Notes: a model not told the origin generated them from the sequence alone. A stretch of 64,000 bases of DNA from Aurelia coerulea (GCA_039566865.1 CM076952.1:13908501-13972500); one strand, 5' to 3'. Shown: positions 1-8,535, counted from the stretch's first letter. Program-made: numbers and translations.

Positions 1-2
1 GT

Positions 3-197
3 GCCAACAACATTATTCCCGATGGTCTGACAACAAATATCCCTGTTTGTACGACGATGTCTAGCTATAGACTAAAAGAAAAGCTCAAAATCCTGTCTGA
101 GCAGAACTCAGCCAAGGTGGTTGATGTTATTTTGGAACATTATGAAACAAACATTACTGAACTTAATTCTGAAAAAAGCAGTATCTTAATGAATTGA
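3..197 (+). CDS. PLE copy A, N-terminal segment, cut by window edge
   Basis: An open frame runs from the window edge to a TGA at 195-197. It has no recognised domain. Its last third aligns with the start of PLE copy B near 39,385: the pattern VVDVILEHYE here corresponds to DVISKHYD there, and both lead into the same RCL(D/Q)D(F/L) segment. In copy A that segment is in a different frame, so a one- or two-base indel near 190-197 has broken the polyprotein. Function unknown; it is probably the N-terminal part of the PLE polyprotein. Confidence 0.6.
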   Translation, partial: ANNIIPDGLTTNIPVCTTMSSYRLKEKLKILSEQNSAKVVDVILEHYETNITELNSEKSSILMN

Positions 198-967
198 AAC
201 TGACCGTGAGTAACGATGCAAGATACAACTATCTTTGCCGATGTTTAGATGATTTTGAAAGGCGTGACACAAAAAAGATCCGCAGAAGAAAAAATAAGAA
301 ACTGCTAAAGTTATCGATTAACGGGCAACGTAAACATAGCACGTTGAACAGTGCAACCAGCGCAAATAATGAGAAAATTATATGGATCAGGGCACTAAAT
401 TTGAGTTATGCTGAAAAAGCTTACATAACTGAAGGGAAAGAACTATGTGATCGACTTATAGACGCTGGAATGAGTTTATTAAAGAAAAAAGCACCATTTT
501 TTGAATTCCAGTCAACTTGTCTTTCTGCCGGCCATCTCGTTCATGATCCATTTCCTACTATTCATATTCATCACACTGGACAACATCATTTCGTTACGTC
601 CACCTCTATTGGAGGAAGAATTCGCCTATACGACAGCCTAAATTGTTCTCCATCGACAGAACTAACCAAACAATTAACTGCCATTTATTCCCCTGATCCA
701 TCAACAATGCCCTCTATTATTCAAGTGAAGCTTAATTCTATTCAAAAAGGTACATATGACTGTGGTTTGTTCGCTCTTGCCTATGCAATTGAACTCGCAT
801 TCAACAGAGATCCATCCAATTCTGTGTTCGACCAGTCAAAAATGAGGGCCCACTTCGTCAAATGTCTAGAGTCACAAGAAATTTCCCAGTTCCCAACAGC
901 GAGGACTGATTTTGCAAAATCTCAAGAAGTAAATGTAACAAAAGAAATTAACCCTGAAAAGAAATGA
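194..967 (+). CDS. ULP1/C48-like cysteine protease domain of PLE copy A
   Basis: The product resembles the SUMO/ubiquitin-like-specific protease family (ULP1, peptidase C48). Counting from 194, the putative catalytic residues are His132 in GQHHFVTS, Asp147 in RLYDSL, Gln184 in IQKG and Cys190 in YDCGLFALAY. The Gln-to-Cys spacing of six residues matches that of yeast Ulp1. A basic stretch (KKIRRRKNKK, about residues 27-36) precedes the domain. There is no ATG at the start, because this is an internal piece of a longer polyprotein. The frame ends at TGA 965-967 but stays open immediately afterwards into the RT, so the stop is probably a single mutation. Copy B has the same domain with H, D, Q and C all kept. 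Likely role (inference): polyprotein processing or removal of a host modifier. Substrate unknown. Confidence 0.85.
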   Translation: MKLTVSNDARYNYLCRCLDDFERRDTKKIRRRKNKKLLKLSINGQRKHSTLNSATSANNEKIIWIRALNLSYAEKAYITEGKELCDRLIDAGMSLLKKKAPFFEFQSTCLSAGHLVHDPFPTIHIHHTGQHHFVTSTSIGGRIRLYDSLNCSPSTELTKQLTAIYSPDPSTMPSIIQVKLNSIQKGTYDCGLFALAYAIELAFNRDPSNSVFDQSKMRAHFVKCLESQEISQFPTARTDFAKSQEVNVTKEINPEKK

Positions 968-3520
968 TCAATACCAAGGATATCCAAAAGCATCAAAACA
1001 AGAAACCATTTACAAAGAAAGGAGAACTTAACACTCAAAAATCGATTCGAGATTCTGGACGAAAATTACACAACACCAAAAACTGAAACATGCGATTTAC
1101 CATCTGTACAAGAAGACTTGAAATCAAAAACAGAAAATAGAGCCCCACCAATGAACATTAATACCAAATCAACAATATACAACTTGTCGAGTCGAAAACT
1201 CAACGAGGAGGAAATATCTGTCTTAGAACTTGGTCTCTCTTTCTGTCCAAGCCAAAAGGGATTCAATAAAGAGAAATTCTCTAAAGATATATTCCAATTT
1301 GTCCGCAGACTGAAATTAGCAGAGTACTTTGCAGAAAAGAATCCAGGCAACGAACAGAAACAAGCATCAGCTGCTGTAACAGACAATGACGAGCTTGAAC
1401 GCTCAAGATTAGATTGGAAAATTAAAAATCCCCATTGGTACCCAGAGAAAGTCAGAGAAGGAAGGTCCAATGGATTGTCAACTTTCATAGATAACAACAT
1501 TAGAGACATTGGCAAACACATCAACTCGAAAAGTAATGAAAACTGGAATAATCTAACAGAGGGACAAAGGAATGCTCTCAAAGCACTCAAAACGGATGAA
1601 TCAATTATTATCAAGCCAGCTGATAAAGGCAATGGTATAGTTTTGATGAACAGGACCGATTATAATGCAGCTTGCCTTAAGACACTTCAAGATGAAACAT
1701 TCTATGAACAAATCTTCACAGATCCAAACCCGGATTATCGAGAGACTTTAAACAAGAAAATCACTGATATGCTCAATAATGGTTACATCGACGACGTTGA
1801 AGATACCAAATTAAGGGAGGGTAATAGAACGCCCTGTTTTTATGGCCTACCGAAGATTCACAAAGTCTTTGAAAATCTTCCACCACTGCGCCCTATCTGT
1901 AGTGGGTTTGGTTCATGTACAGCTAAACTTTCCGAGTGGGTAGACAGCTTCATAAAACCCGCTGCAACTAAAACTGCTTCCTACATCAAAGATACAACGG
2001 AATTTGTAAAGCATGTCGAGAGTCTAAACAATGAAATTAAAGATCAGAACGATATTTTCTTAGTAACAATGGACGTGAGCTCTCTTTATCCTAATATCGA
2101 CCATGACGAGGGCGCTAAAGCATGTTTCGAAGCGCTAGAAAAACGCAAAAATAAGTCAATTCCGTCCGAGGTCATTTCTGACCTCATATCGTTTATCCTC
2201 AAGTCGAACACGTTATCTTTCATGGGACAGTATTTTCATCAAATCAAAGGAACTGCCATGGGAACACCAATGGCCGTGAATTTCGCAAACCTATTTATGT
2301 CTCAATTTGAAACGAAATTATTAGAAGATTATGCAACACTATATGGCAAGAGTCCAGTCTCATGGGTCAGATTTATAGATGACATTTTTTTCGTATGGAA
2401 AGATGACCTGAAAAGTCTTAACTATTTTCTATCATTTTGTAATTCATACGCTGCCAAAAACAAGTACAATTCGAATATCAAGTTTACATCGGAATACTCG
2501 AGCTCAAACGTTGTATTTCTTGATACAAGGGTAAAGATCCAGGATGGCAAAATCCTAACCGAACTATACAGTAAGCCAACAGCAACACACACCTATTTAC
2601 ATAATTCATCTGATCATCCTCCGCATACCATACGCTCCAACCCACTTTCACAATTCATTAGAATCCGAAGAATTTGCACTCTTATCAACGACTATCGAAA
2701 GCATGCATCCGAGTTTGTCAAGTTTTATGTTCAGCGAGGATATTCAAGAGGCAAGATGATACGAATTGCTGAGGTCGTTGCGCAGAAGGATCGTCAGGAA
2801 TTACTACAGCCAAAAGCGAAAATATCCAGCATTTCAAATCAGAGGATACCCCTAGTGGTGAACTGGCATCAGAAATTCAAAGGAATTTCTAAACTATTGC
2901 ACGGGAACTATCGGACCATGATTGATGAACATCCAAAGCTTAAAAATGTATTTCCAGAGCCTCCAATCGTTTTCTTCAGAAGAAATACTAATATTCGAGC
3001 CACACTAATTCAATCTGAACAAAAGATCAGACGAAATGGTTACAGCGTCAGATGCACGCAGAAAGGCACAAAGAAGCGGGGCCGGCCCTGCAAACTGTGC
3101 AGTCACATGGGTCAAGTGGACAAATTGCACAACATAAATTCAGGTAAATCATGCCTCATTGAAGGAGGGAATTGTTCCACAAAAAATGTTATTTATGCCG
3201 CCGAGTGCAGAAAACACAAACAGTTATACGTAGGCTACACATCGACAACATTGAGTCAAAGATTCAACAAGCATAGAAGCGATGCAAAGCATGATCCGGA
3301 CGCCACAGAACTGGGAAGACACTTTTTCGAAAGCCACGATTGTGATTTCGACAGAGACTTAACTGTACACATCTTGCAAAATGTAGAGGGTGATCATAAC
3401 ACTCTGGAATTTTATGAAAATGTCTGGATGACTAGGCTCGACACGAGAGAACCTCGTGGTCTGAACAATACCGTGAATGAATTCGGAAGGACATATTACA
3501 AGCTTTTTCCTAAAACCTGA
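968..3520 (+). CDS. Penelope-type reverse transcriptase with GIY-YIG endonuclease
   Basis: The frame is open from just after the TGA at 965-967; about 800 codons follow position 1118. Counting from 1118, the order is: PLE N-terminal region (LELGLSFCPSQ, KPADKGNGIV), the TPCFYGLPKIHK motif near 238-249, RT motif A with Asp319 in TMDVSSLYPNI, motif B (KGTAMGTPMA, about 377-386), motif C FIDD at 419-422 with both catalytic aspartates, FLDT near 467-470, a basic GRPCKLC zinc motif (Cys658, Cys661), then GIY-YIG with VIY 691-693, YVG 704-706 and Arg715. PLEs use RT and nuclease for target-primed retrotransposition. No lesion is visible within this stretch, so it is the best-preserved PLE coding region in the window. 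Confidence 0.93.
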   Translation, partial: SIPRISKSIKTRNHLQRKENLTLKNRFEILDENYTTPKTETCDLPSVQEDLKSKTENRAPPMNINTKSTIYNLSSRKLNEEEISVLELGLSFCPSQKGFNKEKFSKDIFQFVRRLKLAEYFAEKNPGNEQKQASAAVTDNDELERSRLDWKIKNPHWYPEKVREGRSNGLSTFIDNNIRDIGKHINSKSNENWNNLTEGQRNALKALKTDESIIIKPADKGNGIVLMNRTDYNAACLKTLQDETFYEQIFTDPNPDYRETLNKKITDMLNNGYIDDVEDTKLREGNRTPCFYGLPKIHKVFENLPPLRPICSGFGSCTAKLSEWVDSFIKPAATKTASYIKDTTEFVKHVESLNNEIKDQNDIFLVTMDVSSLYPNIDHDEGAKACFEALEKRKNKSIPSEVISDLISFILKSNTLSFMGQYFHQIKGTAMGTPMAVNFANLFMSQFETKLLEDYATLYGKSPVSWVRFIDDIFFVWKDDLKSLNYFLSFCNSYAAKNKYNSNIKFTSEYSSSNVVFLDTRVKIQDGKILTELYSKPTATHTYLHNSSDHPPHTIRSNPLSQFIRIRRICTLINDYRKHASEFVKFYVQRGYSRGKMIRIAEVVAQKDRQELLQPKAKISSISNQRIPLVVNWHQKFKGISKLLHGNYRTMIDEHPKLKNVFPEPPIVFFRRNTNIRATLIQSEQKIRRNGYSVRCTQKGTKKRGRPCKLCSHMGQVDKLHNINSGKSCLIEGGNCSTKNVIYAAECRKHKQLYVGYTSTTLSQRFNKHRSDAKHDPDATELGRHFFESHDCDFDRDLTVHILQNVEGDHNTLEFYENVWMTRLDTREPRGLNNTVNEFGRTYYKLFPKT

Positions 3521-3734
3521 TCATAATTTGTATTTGTGTGTAATTTTCTTCAGATAAAAATGCTGCGTGCTCTCCTCCACAAGTACCTTTTCAAGGTTGA
3601 GCAGGTGGAGCAGGCACAAGGAGAGAGAGATAAGGGACCTCCCTCTCCTTCGTTTTTCTTTCCTCTATCAATTCGTCTCGAAGATGCTTGTTCTTCAACA
3701 GGAAAATGCCATTACATGAAGTTTGGATGTTAAT

Positions 3735-3853
3735 TTTCGTACAATACCGCATACCGCGCTGCGAAAGCACGATACCGCAATACCGCAAGTTTTTTCCGTC
3801 ATTACCGCAATACCGCACAAAATTTACCCTTGATACCGCAATACCGCAAACCC
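3735..3853. repeat. Short tandem repeat of ATACCGCA
   Basis: About nine imperfect copies of the 8-mer ATACCGCA, often paired as GATACCGCAATACCGCA, lie between PLE copy A and the decayed LINE. The flanks (3531-3734 and 3854-3864) show no gene. The LINE coding similarity stops abruptly at this repeat. Confidence 0.7.
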
Positions 3854-4230
3854 CGAAGCACCCCTCTTTATACGTAACCGTAGCAGTTTCACTTTTAATC
3901 ATATCACTGACAGTAAGCCATTTAAGGTTTTTAATCAAAAGGGTCACAGATGTATCATAACTGCTATTTGAGACAATCCTTGCAGCTCGATTTTGCAATT
4001 TTTGCAGAGCTTGCAATCTAGCTTCGCCACAGCTTCCCCATACAGAGCAACAGTAGCGAAAGTGTGGCTCGACAATGTCTCTGTACATTTGTATCAGAGT
4101 AGGTTTCGGTACGAATTTCTTAGCATACTTGAGAAAACCTAAAGCACGAGATACTTTGCCACATATGACTTTCATGTGCTGATTCCAGTCAAGATTACTG
4201 TCAAGTTGAACACCTAAATATTTCACATTG

Positions 4231-4911
4231 TTAACTAGATTTTAGATTTATGTCAGAGCCTCCAATAGAAAAAGTTGGAGAATCTACTTTCTTTTCAGCA
4301 ATCTTCTTCAGGTTTGGTTGGGAACCTATAACCATCGCTTGCGTCTTTACAACATTTAACGACAGTTTGTTACCCTGCAACCATTTGTTTAGACAATCGA
4401 GATCCCTATTTAGTGTAGTATTAAGCTCTTCGATGTTTTTAGAGGCATATGAGATGCTAGTATCATCAGCATACATTGTCAGATTACATTTATTGAGTGC
4501 CAAAGGAAGATCATTAATGTAGATTAGAAAAAGGAGTGGTCCTAAGCACGATCCCTGAGGAACACCACAATCAATATCGTGCAAATCAGAACATGCACCA
4601 TTAACTTTACAGAACTGACATCTGTTTTCTAAGTAAGATTGGAACCATAAATATTCGAGGCCATCAATGCCATATTTCTTCAGTTTCGCGAGAAGAATTT
4701 GATGATTGACCGTGTCAAATGCTTTCTTAAGGTCGATGAAGACCATAGCAGTGTATTTTCCATTATCTATATTGACGTACCAATCATTGGTATTGTTTAA
4801 AAGGGATGTAACTACAGAGTGCAAACTCCTAAAACCGGATTGATGCGAAAAAAGATGCTTATTTCCCTCCATATACTCATAAAGCTGATTGTAAACCAAC
4901 TTTTCAAACAC
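4231..4911 (-). CDS. LINE reverse transcriptase core (fragment)
   Basis: This 226-codon frame holds the RT palm of the decayed LINE. Visible motifs in order are SGFRSLHS, motif A FIDLKKAFDTVNHQ, GVPQGSCLGPLLFLIYINDL (motif B) and catalytic YADD in MYADDTSIS. All key aspartates are present. It overlaps the upstream linker frame (4904-5719) through a frameshift, and a break near 4227 separates it from the thumb segment (MKYLGVQLDSNLDWNQHM, downstream to about 3865). The enzyme would copy element RNA at the nicked target. The fragment is part of a dead copy and has no independent start. Confidence 0.88.
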   Translation of the reverse strand: MFEKLVYNQLYEYMEGNKHLFSHQSGFRSLHSVVTSLLNNTNDWYVNIDNGKYTAMVFIDLKKAFDTVNHQILLAKLKKYGIDGLEYLWFQSYLENRCQFCKVNGACSDLHDIDCGVPQGSCLGPLLFLIYINDLPLALNKCNLTMYADDTSISYASKNIEELNTTLNRDLDCLNKWLQGNKLSLNVVKTQAMVIGSQPNLKKIAEKKVDSPTFSIGGSDINLKSS

Positions 4912-5719
4912 CCTTGATAAAAAGGGAGAACTGATAAGGGTCTGTAATTTGAGCGATCACTCTGTTGGCCACTTTTAAATATAGGGCAACTCTTGCAATT
5001 TTCCAACTATCCGGGAAAACACCAGTAGCTAAAGAGAGATTAAACATGTCGCAAAGAGAATCGGCCAAGATTGGAAGTCCAGCTTTCAAGAAAAAGTTGG
5101 CAATGCCATCAGGCCCAGATCCCATAGATGATTTGAATTTTCCAAAGACCTTTTCGGCCTGACGTGTATCCACGGGCTTAAAGTGGAACTTAGTATTTTC
5201 TTTATTGACAGAATATTCATTTCCCAAAAGTGGATTTACCGTATCCGGTATTTTGTCACTGAGTTTTTTACCAATGCCACAGAGAAAATTATTCATGGAT
5301 TCAGCGATAGCTTTATTGTCAAGTATTGTTTCACCCTCAACACTTAGACATGAAACATGAGTAGTCTGGGATTTTTTGTTTAGAACTTGGTTAATAATTT
5401 TCCATGACCCCTTAACATCACCAGCATAAGACGAAATCTTCTTTGTGAAAAACGCACGCTTCAGGTCCAAGTTCAACTTGTTAACTCTGTTACGTAACTG
5501 CCTATAAGCTTGCATAAAAATTTGGGATTTGGATCTTACGGCCTGTTTACGTAGTCTGTCACGTGTGGCAGACATAATCTGAAACTCCTTAGTCAGCCAT
5601 GGGAAAAATTTCTCAGAAAAATTTTTTATTACGCATCGGAGCATGCTTTTCAAGAATGAGTGAGAATATATGGGACCATTGCTTAACAATTGTATTAATG
5701 TCGTCAGTATTGGAAACAA
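4904..5719 (-). pseudogene. LINE endonuclease-RT linker and RT N-terminus (fragment)
   Basis: This frame covers the region between endonuclease and RT palm. It contains a basic helical stretch (RDRLRKQAVRSKSQ), the SWKIINQVLNKKS pattern, and the RT entry motif SSMGSGPDGIANFFLK. The next motif, SNYRPLSVLPF, lies in another frame at about 4915-4965, which proves a frameshift near 4970-5000. The same linker is present in the LINE at 50,246-50,791. It has no separate function. Confidence 0.8.
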
Positions 5720-6295
5720 TACCTTTCCAGTCTACTGAAAGTAAGTCATTCAAAAACTCAGTTTTATAGAAGTTTTTCAGACTTCTTGTAGAAATATTTT
5801 TGTGCTGTTTCTTTACAGAGCCACGGAATTTTCTAATACAATACACCAAATAATGGTCACTAATGCCAAGAGGGTGAACTCCTGAAATAAAAATATTTGA
5901 CTTATTGTTAGTAGCCACATGGTCTATTAACGTGGATGAGGAGATTGCCTCTCTCGTGGCTGTGTTACTATAAGCTGATGGAGTCCAAGAAGATTATAAA
6001 TATCTAGCAATCGATTTGAGTGAGGCGGTAAATTTGGTGCACCTTCAGGTCGTTGGGTAGGGTAGCTCGACAAGATGTCACAATTAGTGTCACCAAGGAG
6101 AATGATCTCTTTACCTTCCCTCTCTAAAAACTCTAAGGTTTTCTCATTTTGATCAAAAATCTCACTCGACGCATCAGGAGGTCGATACCATGCCAGTACA
6201 ATAAAAGGAGCAGAGCGAGCTGGCTTAATTTTATAGACAAAAGGGACTGAAAGCTCTTCGCGACAACAACTTTTACAACCAGAGACAACAGGCAA
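5613..6295 (-). pseudogene. LINE apurinic-type endonuclease remnant
   Basis: Two frames carry the C-terminal half of an exonuclease-endonuclease-phosphatase domain. The upstream frame (5927-6295) has VLAWYRPPD and the LLGDTNCDIL motif (GDxN). The downstream frame (5613-5918) has the terminal LGISDHYLVYC, equivalent to the conserved SDH catalytic motif. The N-terminal half (NxNG and E motifs) is missing because the element stops at the palindrome. In intact LINEs this domain nicks the target DNA. Confidence 0.8.
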
Positions 6296-6635
6296 GGGAT
6301 ATTGGCCATTGACCTTCCAAAGATTTGCTTAAATTGCTAAATCCAGGACAGCACGATAGGGAATTCCACCCCACCACTAAGTGTAATTATACACGAAGTC
6401 AACAAGCCGACATCCCTGTCATTGTGTTGCTCAAGGTCATGCAGGGATGGCAGGGATGTCGGGTTGTTGACTTCGTGTATAATTACACGTAGTGGTGGGT
6501 TGGAATTCCCTATCGAGCTATCCTGGATTTAGCAATTTAAGCAAATCTTTGGAGGGTCAATGGCCAATATCCCTTGCCTGTTGTCTCGGGTTGTAAAAGT
6601 TGTTGTCGCGAAGAGCTTTCAGTCCCTTGTCTATA
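6231..6635. repeat. Large palindrome with about 195-bp arms
   Basis: The left arm (6231 to about 6420) and the right arm (about 6450-6635) are near-perfect reverse complements around a spacer of roughly 30 bases. Matching blocks include GACTTCGTGTATAATTACAC in the right arm and its complement in the left, and GCTTTCAGTCCC against GGGACTGAAAGC. The outer part of the left arm is LINE endonuclease coding sequence, so the right arm is an inverted copy of it. The 264 bases after it (6636-6899) show nothing recognisable. Confidence 0.9.
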
Positions 6636-6899
6636 AGATTTAGAGATCGATTCTTTCTATTCAAATCCAAAAAAAGGGGGAAAACATCTTCAAGTAATGT
6701 CATTGGGGAGTTTTGTAGAAAGAAATTCATGCCTTGTTTTTTCGCGGCTTTGTCTATATGTGATATAAAAACATTCTTTTATGTTGATCTTGTTGATAGT
6801 ATTCTAAAATAATATTCTTTTCTTTTCTTTTATTTGTCCAGGGTATAGAAACTATTTTTATGTAAATTTTAGTATAAATACTTGGCTGTCTAGGATTGT

Positions 6900-6955
6900 A
6901 AATACAATGAAGAAGATTTTATATCGAAACGTCTGCCCTGAAACAGTTATGTTTT

Positions 6956-6957
<2 letters not shown>
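6900..6957 (+). other. PLE-like 3'-end motif (solo)
   Basis: The block TGAAGAAGATTTTATATCG followed by AAACGTCTGCCCTGAAACAG lies directly before a TAA microsatellite. The same block occurs at about 49,760-49,805, again next to TAA repeats, and it resembles the sequence after the PLE stop codon in copies B and C. It is probably the remnant 3' end of a retroelement. Confidence 0.5.
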
Positions 6958-7032
<75 letters not shown>

Positions 7033-7043
7033 TAATAATAATA
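6958..7043. repeat. (TAA)n microsatellite
   Basis: About 28 TAA units with one CAA interruption. It forms the 5' border of the first R4/Dong-like fragment. Confidence 0.95.
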
Positions 7044-7667
7044 AATGACAGGGAGGACGTATCATCAAAATGCAGAATGTGCGGGGAAAGGGACGAGACT
7101 ATTGCTCATGTGGTATCTGAATGCCAAAAATTAGCACAGAGAGAATATAAAAGCTGGAGACATGACAAAGTGGCAGCCGTCCTTCACTGGTATCTGTGCA
7201 AGAAATTCGGATTCGAATGCGACGATAAATACTACAACCATGTGGTGACGAAAGACAATAAGGTACTTGAAAACGACCAAGTACTATTATTGTGGGACTT
7301 TTCTATCCAAACTGAAACTCGCATAGATCATAACAAACCAGATATCATGCTGAAGAATAAGAAAGAAAAGAGTTGCCAGATAGTCGATGTAGCATGTCCA
7401 TTTGACACTCGAGTAAAGCAGAAAGAGGAGGAGAAGCTGGAACATTATAACGATCTGATGAAATACCATATTTTGAAAATGTGGAAGGATGAAGTAAAGA
7501 AAGTTGCAATAATACCAGTGGTCATTGGGGCGTTTGGAGTAGTCTCGAAAAATTTCAAGAATTGCATTGCAGCACTTGACTTTGAACCGGGAATACAGCC
7601 ATTACAGAAAGCATGCCTCATTGGTACGGCCAGGATTATTAGAAAAGTACTGGACATAAGAGACTAA
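7044..7667 (+). CDS. R4/Dong-like LINE C-terminus: zinc knuckle and restriction-like endonuclease (fragment 1)
   Basis: This is the C-terminal part of a LINE of the group that uses a restriction-like endonuclease (R2/R4/NeSL type). Visible are a CCHC knuckle (CRMCGERDETIAHVVSEC, spacing C-x2-C-x8-H-x4-C), a KLCKKFGFE-like helix region, a LLLWDFSIQTE segment, the PDIML motif followed by QIVDVACPFDTRV (the PD-D/E-x-K type nuclease core), and a conserved IPVVIGAFG stretch. The RT part is absent, so the copy is 5'-truncated. It starts immediately after TAA repeats and its 3' tail runs into TAA repeats at 7784. Bombyx Dong, of the R4 clade, is known to insert in TAA repeats. The clade call here is inference. 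Confidence 0.78.
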   Translation, partial: NDREDVSSKCRMCGERDETIAHVVSECQKLAQREYKSWRHDKVAAVLHWYLCKKFGFECDDKYYNHVVTKDNKVLENDQVLLLWDFSIQTETRIDHNKPDIMLKNKKEKSCQIVDVACPFDTRVKQKEEEKLEHYNDLMKYHILKMWKDEVKKVAIIPVVIGAFGVVSKNFKNCIAALDFEPGIQPLQKACLIGTARIIRKVLDIRD

Positions 7668-7783
7668 ATAGCAGGAAGAACTATTTATGTTTTCTACAGA
7701 AACAGCATGCACACTTTCTTAAGCTACGGGATGTAACCTGAAAGTGGACTATGCATTACCAGTTGTACTGTGATAATGATTCA

Positions 7784-7868
<85 letters not shown>
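7784..7868. repeat. (TAA)n microsatellite
   Basis: About 28 TAA units between the two R4/Dong-like fragments. It serves as the tail of the first and the insertion border of the second. Confidence 0.95.
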
Positions 7869-7919
7869 GGGCAAATAAGTGGCAAAAGGGCAAATAAGGG
7901 CAAATAATAAAGGGCAAAT

Positions 7920-8330
7920 AAGTGGTACGAACATGAACCAGAGGGTGATTCAAGAAAGGGAAATATCAAGGTATTGTGGGATTTCAATATCCAGTGCGAC
8001 CATGAGATTGAAGCACGAAGACCAGACATTGTGGTGGTAAAGGAAGATGTAAAGGAATGCAAGATCATTGACGTAGCAGTGCCGTGGGATTCCCGAGTAA
8101 GAGCGAAAGAGCGAGAAAAGATGGAAAAGTATGGAGACTTGAAAAGAGAAGTAGCCACTATGTGGGGCATGAAGAATGTGATTGTCATACCTGTAGTTAT
8201 TGGAGCACTGGGAGCTGTATCGAAAGAATTTGATAAATGGATAGAGAAAATTGGGATTAATTTGAGAGTGGGACAGGTGCAAAAAAACAGCATTGTTAGG
8301 AACAGGAAGAATACTGAGGAAGGTACTTGA
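7920..8330 (+). CDS. R4/Dong-like LINE endonuclease C-terminus (fragment 2)
   Basis: A second, shorter and diverged copy of the same domain. It reads KWYEHEPEG, KVLWDFNIQCDHEIEARR, PDIVVV, KIIDVAVPWDSRV and VIPVVIGALGAVSKEF, keeping the nuclease-core acids. The zinc knuckle is lost to 5' truncation. The 5' junction (7869-7919) has four copies of GGGCAAATAA between the TAA tract and the coding part. The 3' end runs into TAA repeats at 8436. The two fragments differ clearly in sequence, so they are separate insertions rather than one duplicated copy. Confidence 0.78.
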   Translation, partial: KWYEHEPEGDSRKGNIKVLWDFNIQCDHEIEARRPDIVVVKEDVKECKIIDVAVPWDSRVRAKEREKMEKYGDLKREVATMWGMKNVIVIPVVIGALGAVSKEFDKWIEKIGINLRVGQVQKNSIVRNRKNTEEGT

Positions 8331-8435
8331 AACCTGAAGAAGATAGACATTGACTTTGAAACCTTTAGTTGCTTGTTGCAACTTGCTTTCAAGGCATAAA
8401 CCGGAAAACATCTAACCCGAGCATGTACAATTGAA

Positions 8436-8464
8436 CAATAATAATAATAATAATGATGATGATG

Positions 8465-8495
<31 letters not shown>
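8436..8495. repeat. (TAA)n/(GAT)n microsatellite
   Basis: TAA units interrupted by GATGATGATGAT. It is shared by the plus-strand R4-like fragment on its left and the 3' end of the minus-strand CR1-like LINE on its right. Confidence 0.9.
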
Positions 8496-8497
<2 letters not shown>

Positions 8498-8535
8498 GTT
8501 GATTAAGGGGCTGGAAGGCCAAGCCCTATAAAACC

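Larger units (their letters stand above)
1..3530 (+). mobile_element. Penelope-like element copy A (protease-RT-GIY-YIG)
   Basis: This retroelement enters at the left edge of the window and ends after the nuclease stop codon at 3518-3520. Seen directly: an N-terminal segment, a ULP1-like protease domain, a Penelope-type reverse transcriptase and a C-terminal GIY-YIG nuclease, all on the plus strand. From 194 to 3520 everything is in one reading frame broken only by a TGA at 965-967, and a frameshift near 190-197 separates the first segment. Canonical PLEs are known to carry RT plus C-terminal GIY-YIG; the protease is the unusual part. No target duplication can be seen because the 5' end lies outside the window. 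Confidence 0.9.
3865..6295 (-). mobile_element. Decayed CR1/L2-like LINE, truncated at both ends
   Basis: Reading the minus strand from 6295 down, the order is part of an apurinic-type endonuclease, a linker, the RT fingers and palm, and the RT thumb/C-terminal region. The ORF is broken by several frameshifts into four to five pieces. It is 5'-truncated within the endonuclease, at the palindrome at 6231-6635, and it loses similarity at the 3' end near 3865. The endonuclease end (SDHYLVYC) and the RT thumb style match the LINE at 49,975-52,212, so the two are related. It is not functional. Confidence 0.85.

Noticed and set aside
965..967. Selenocysteine reading of the TGA in PLE copy A
   Set aside because: Copy B has no TGA here, and no SECIS-like element was looked for successfully; simple mutation is the better explanation.
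1066..1632. Minus-strand 188-codon frame
   Set aside because: Antisense of the PLE copy A RT, no domain.
7749..7953. PLE copy A insertion linked with the R4-like fragments as one composite element
   Set aside because: The PLE ends at about 3,530, and a separate LINE and palindrome lie between. The fragments have their own TAA borders.
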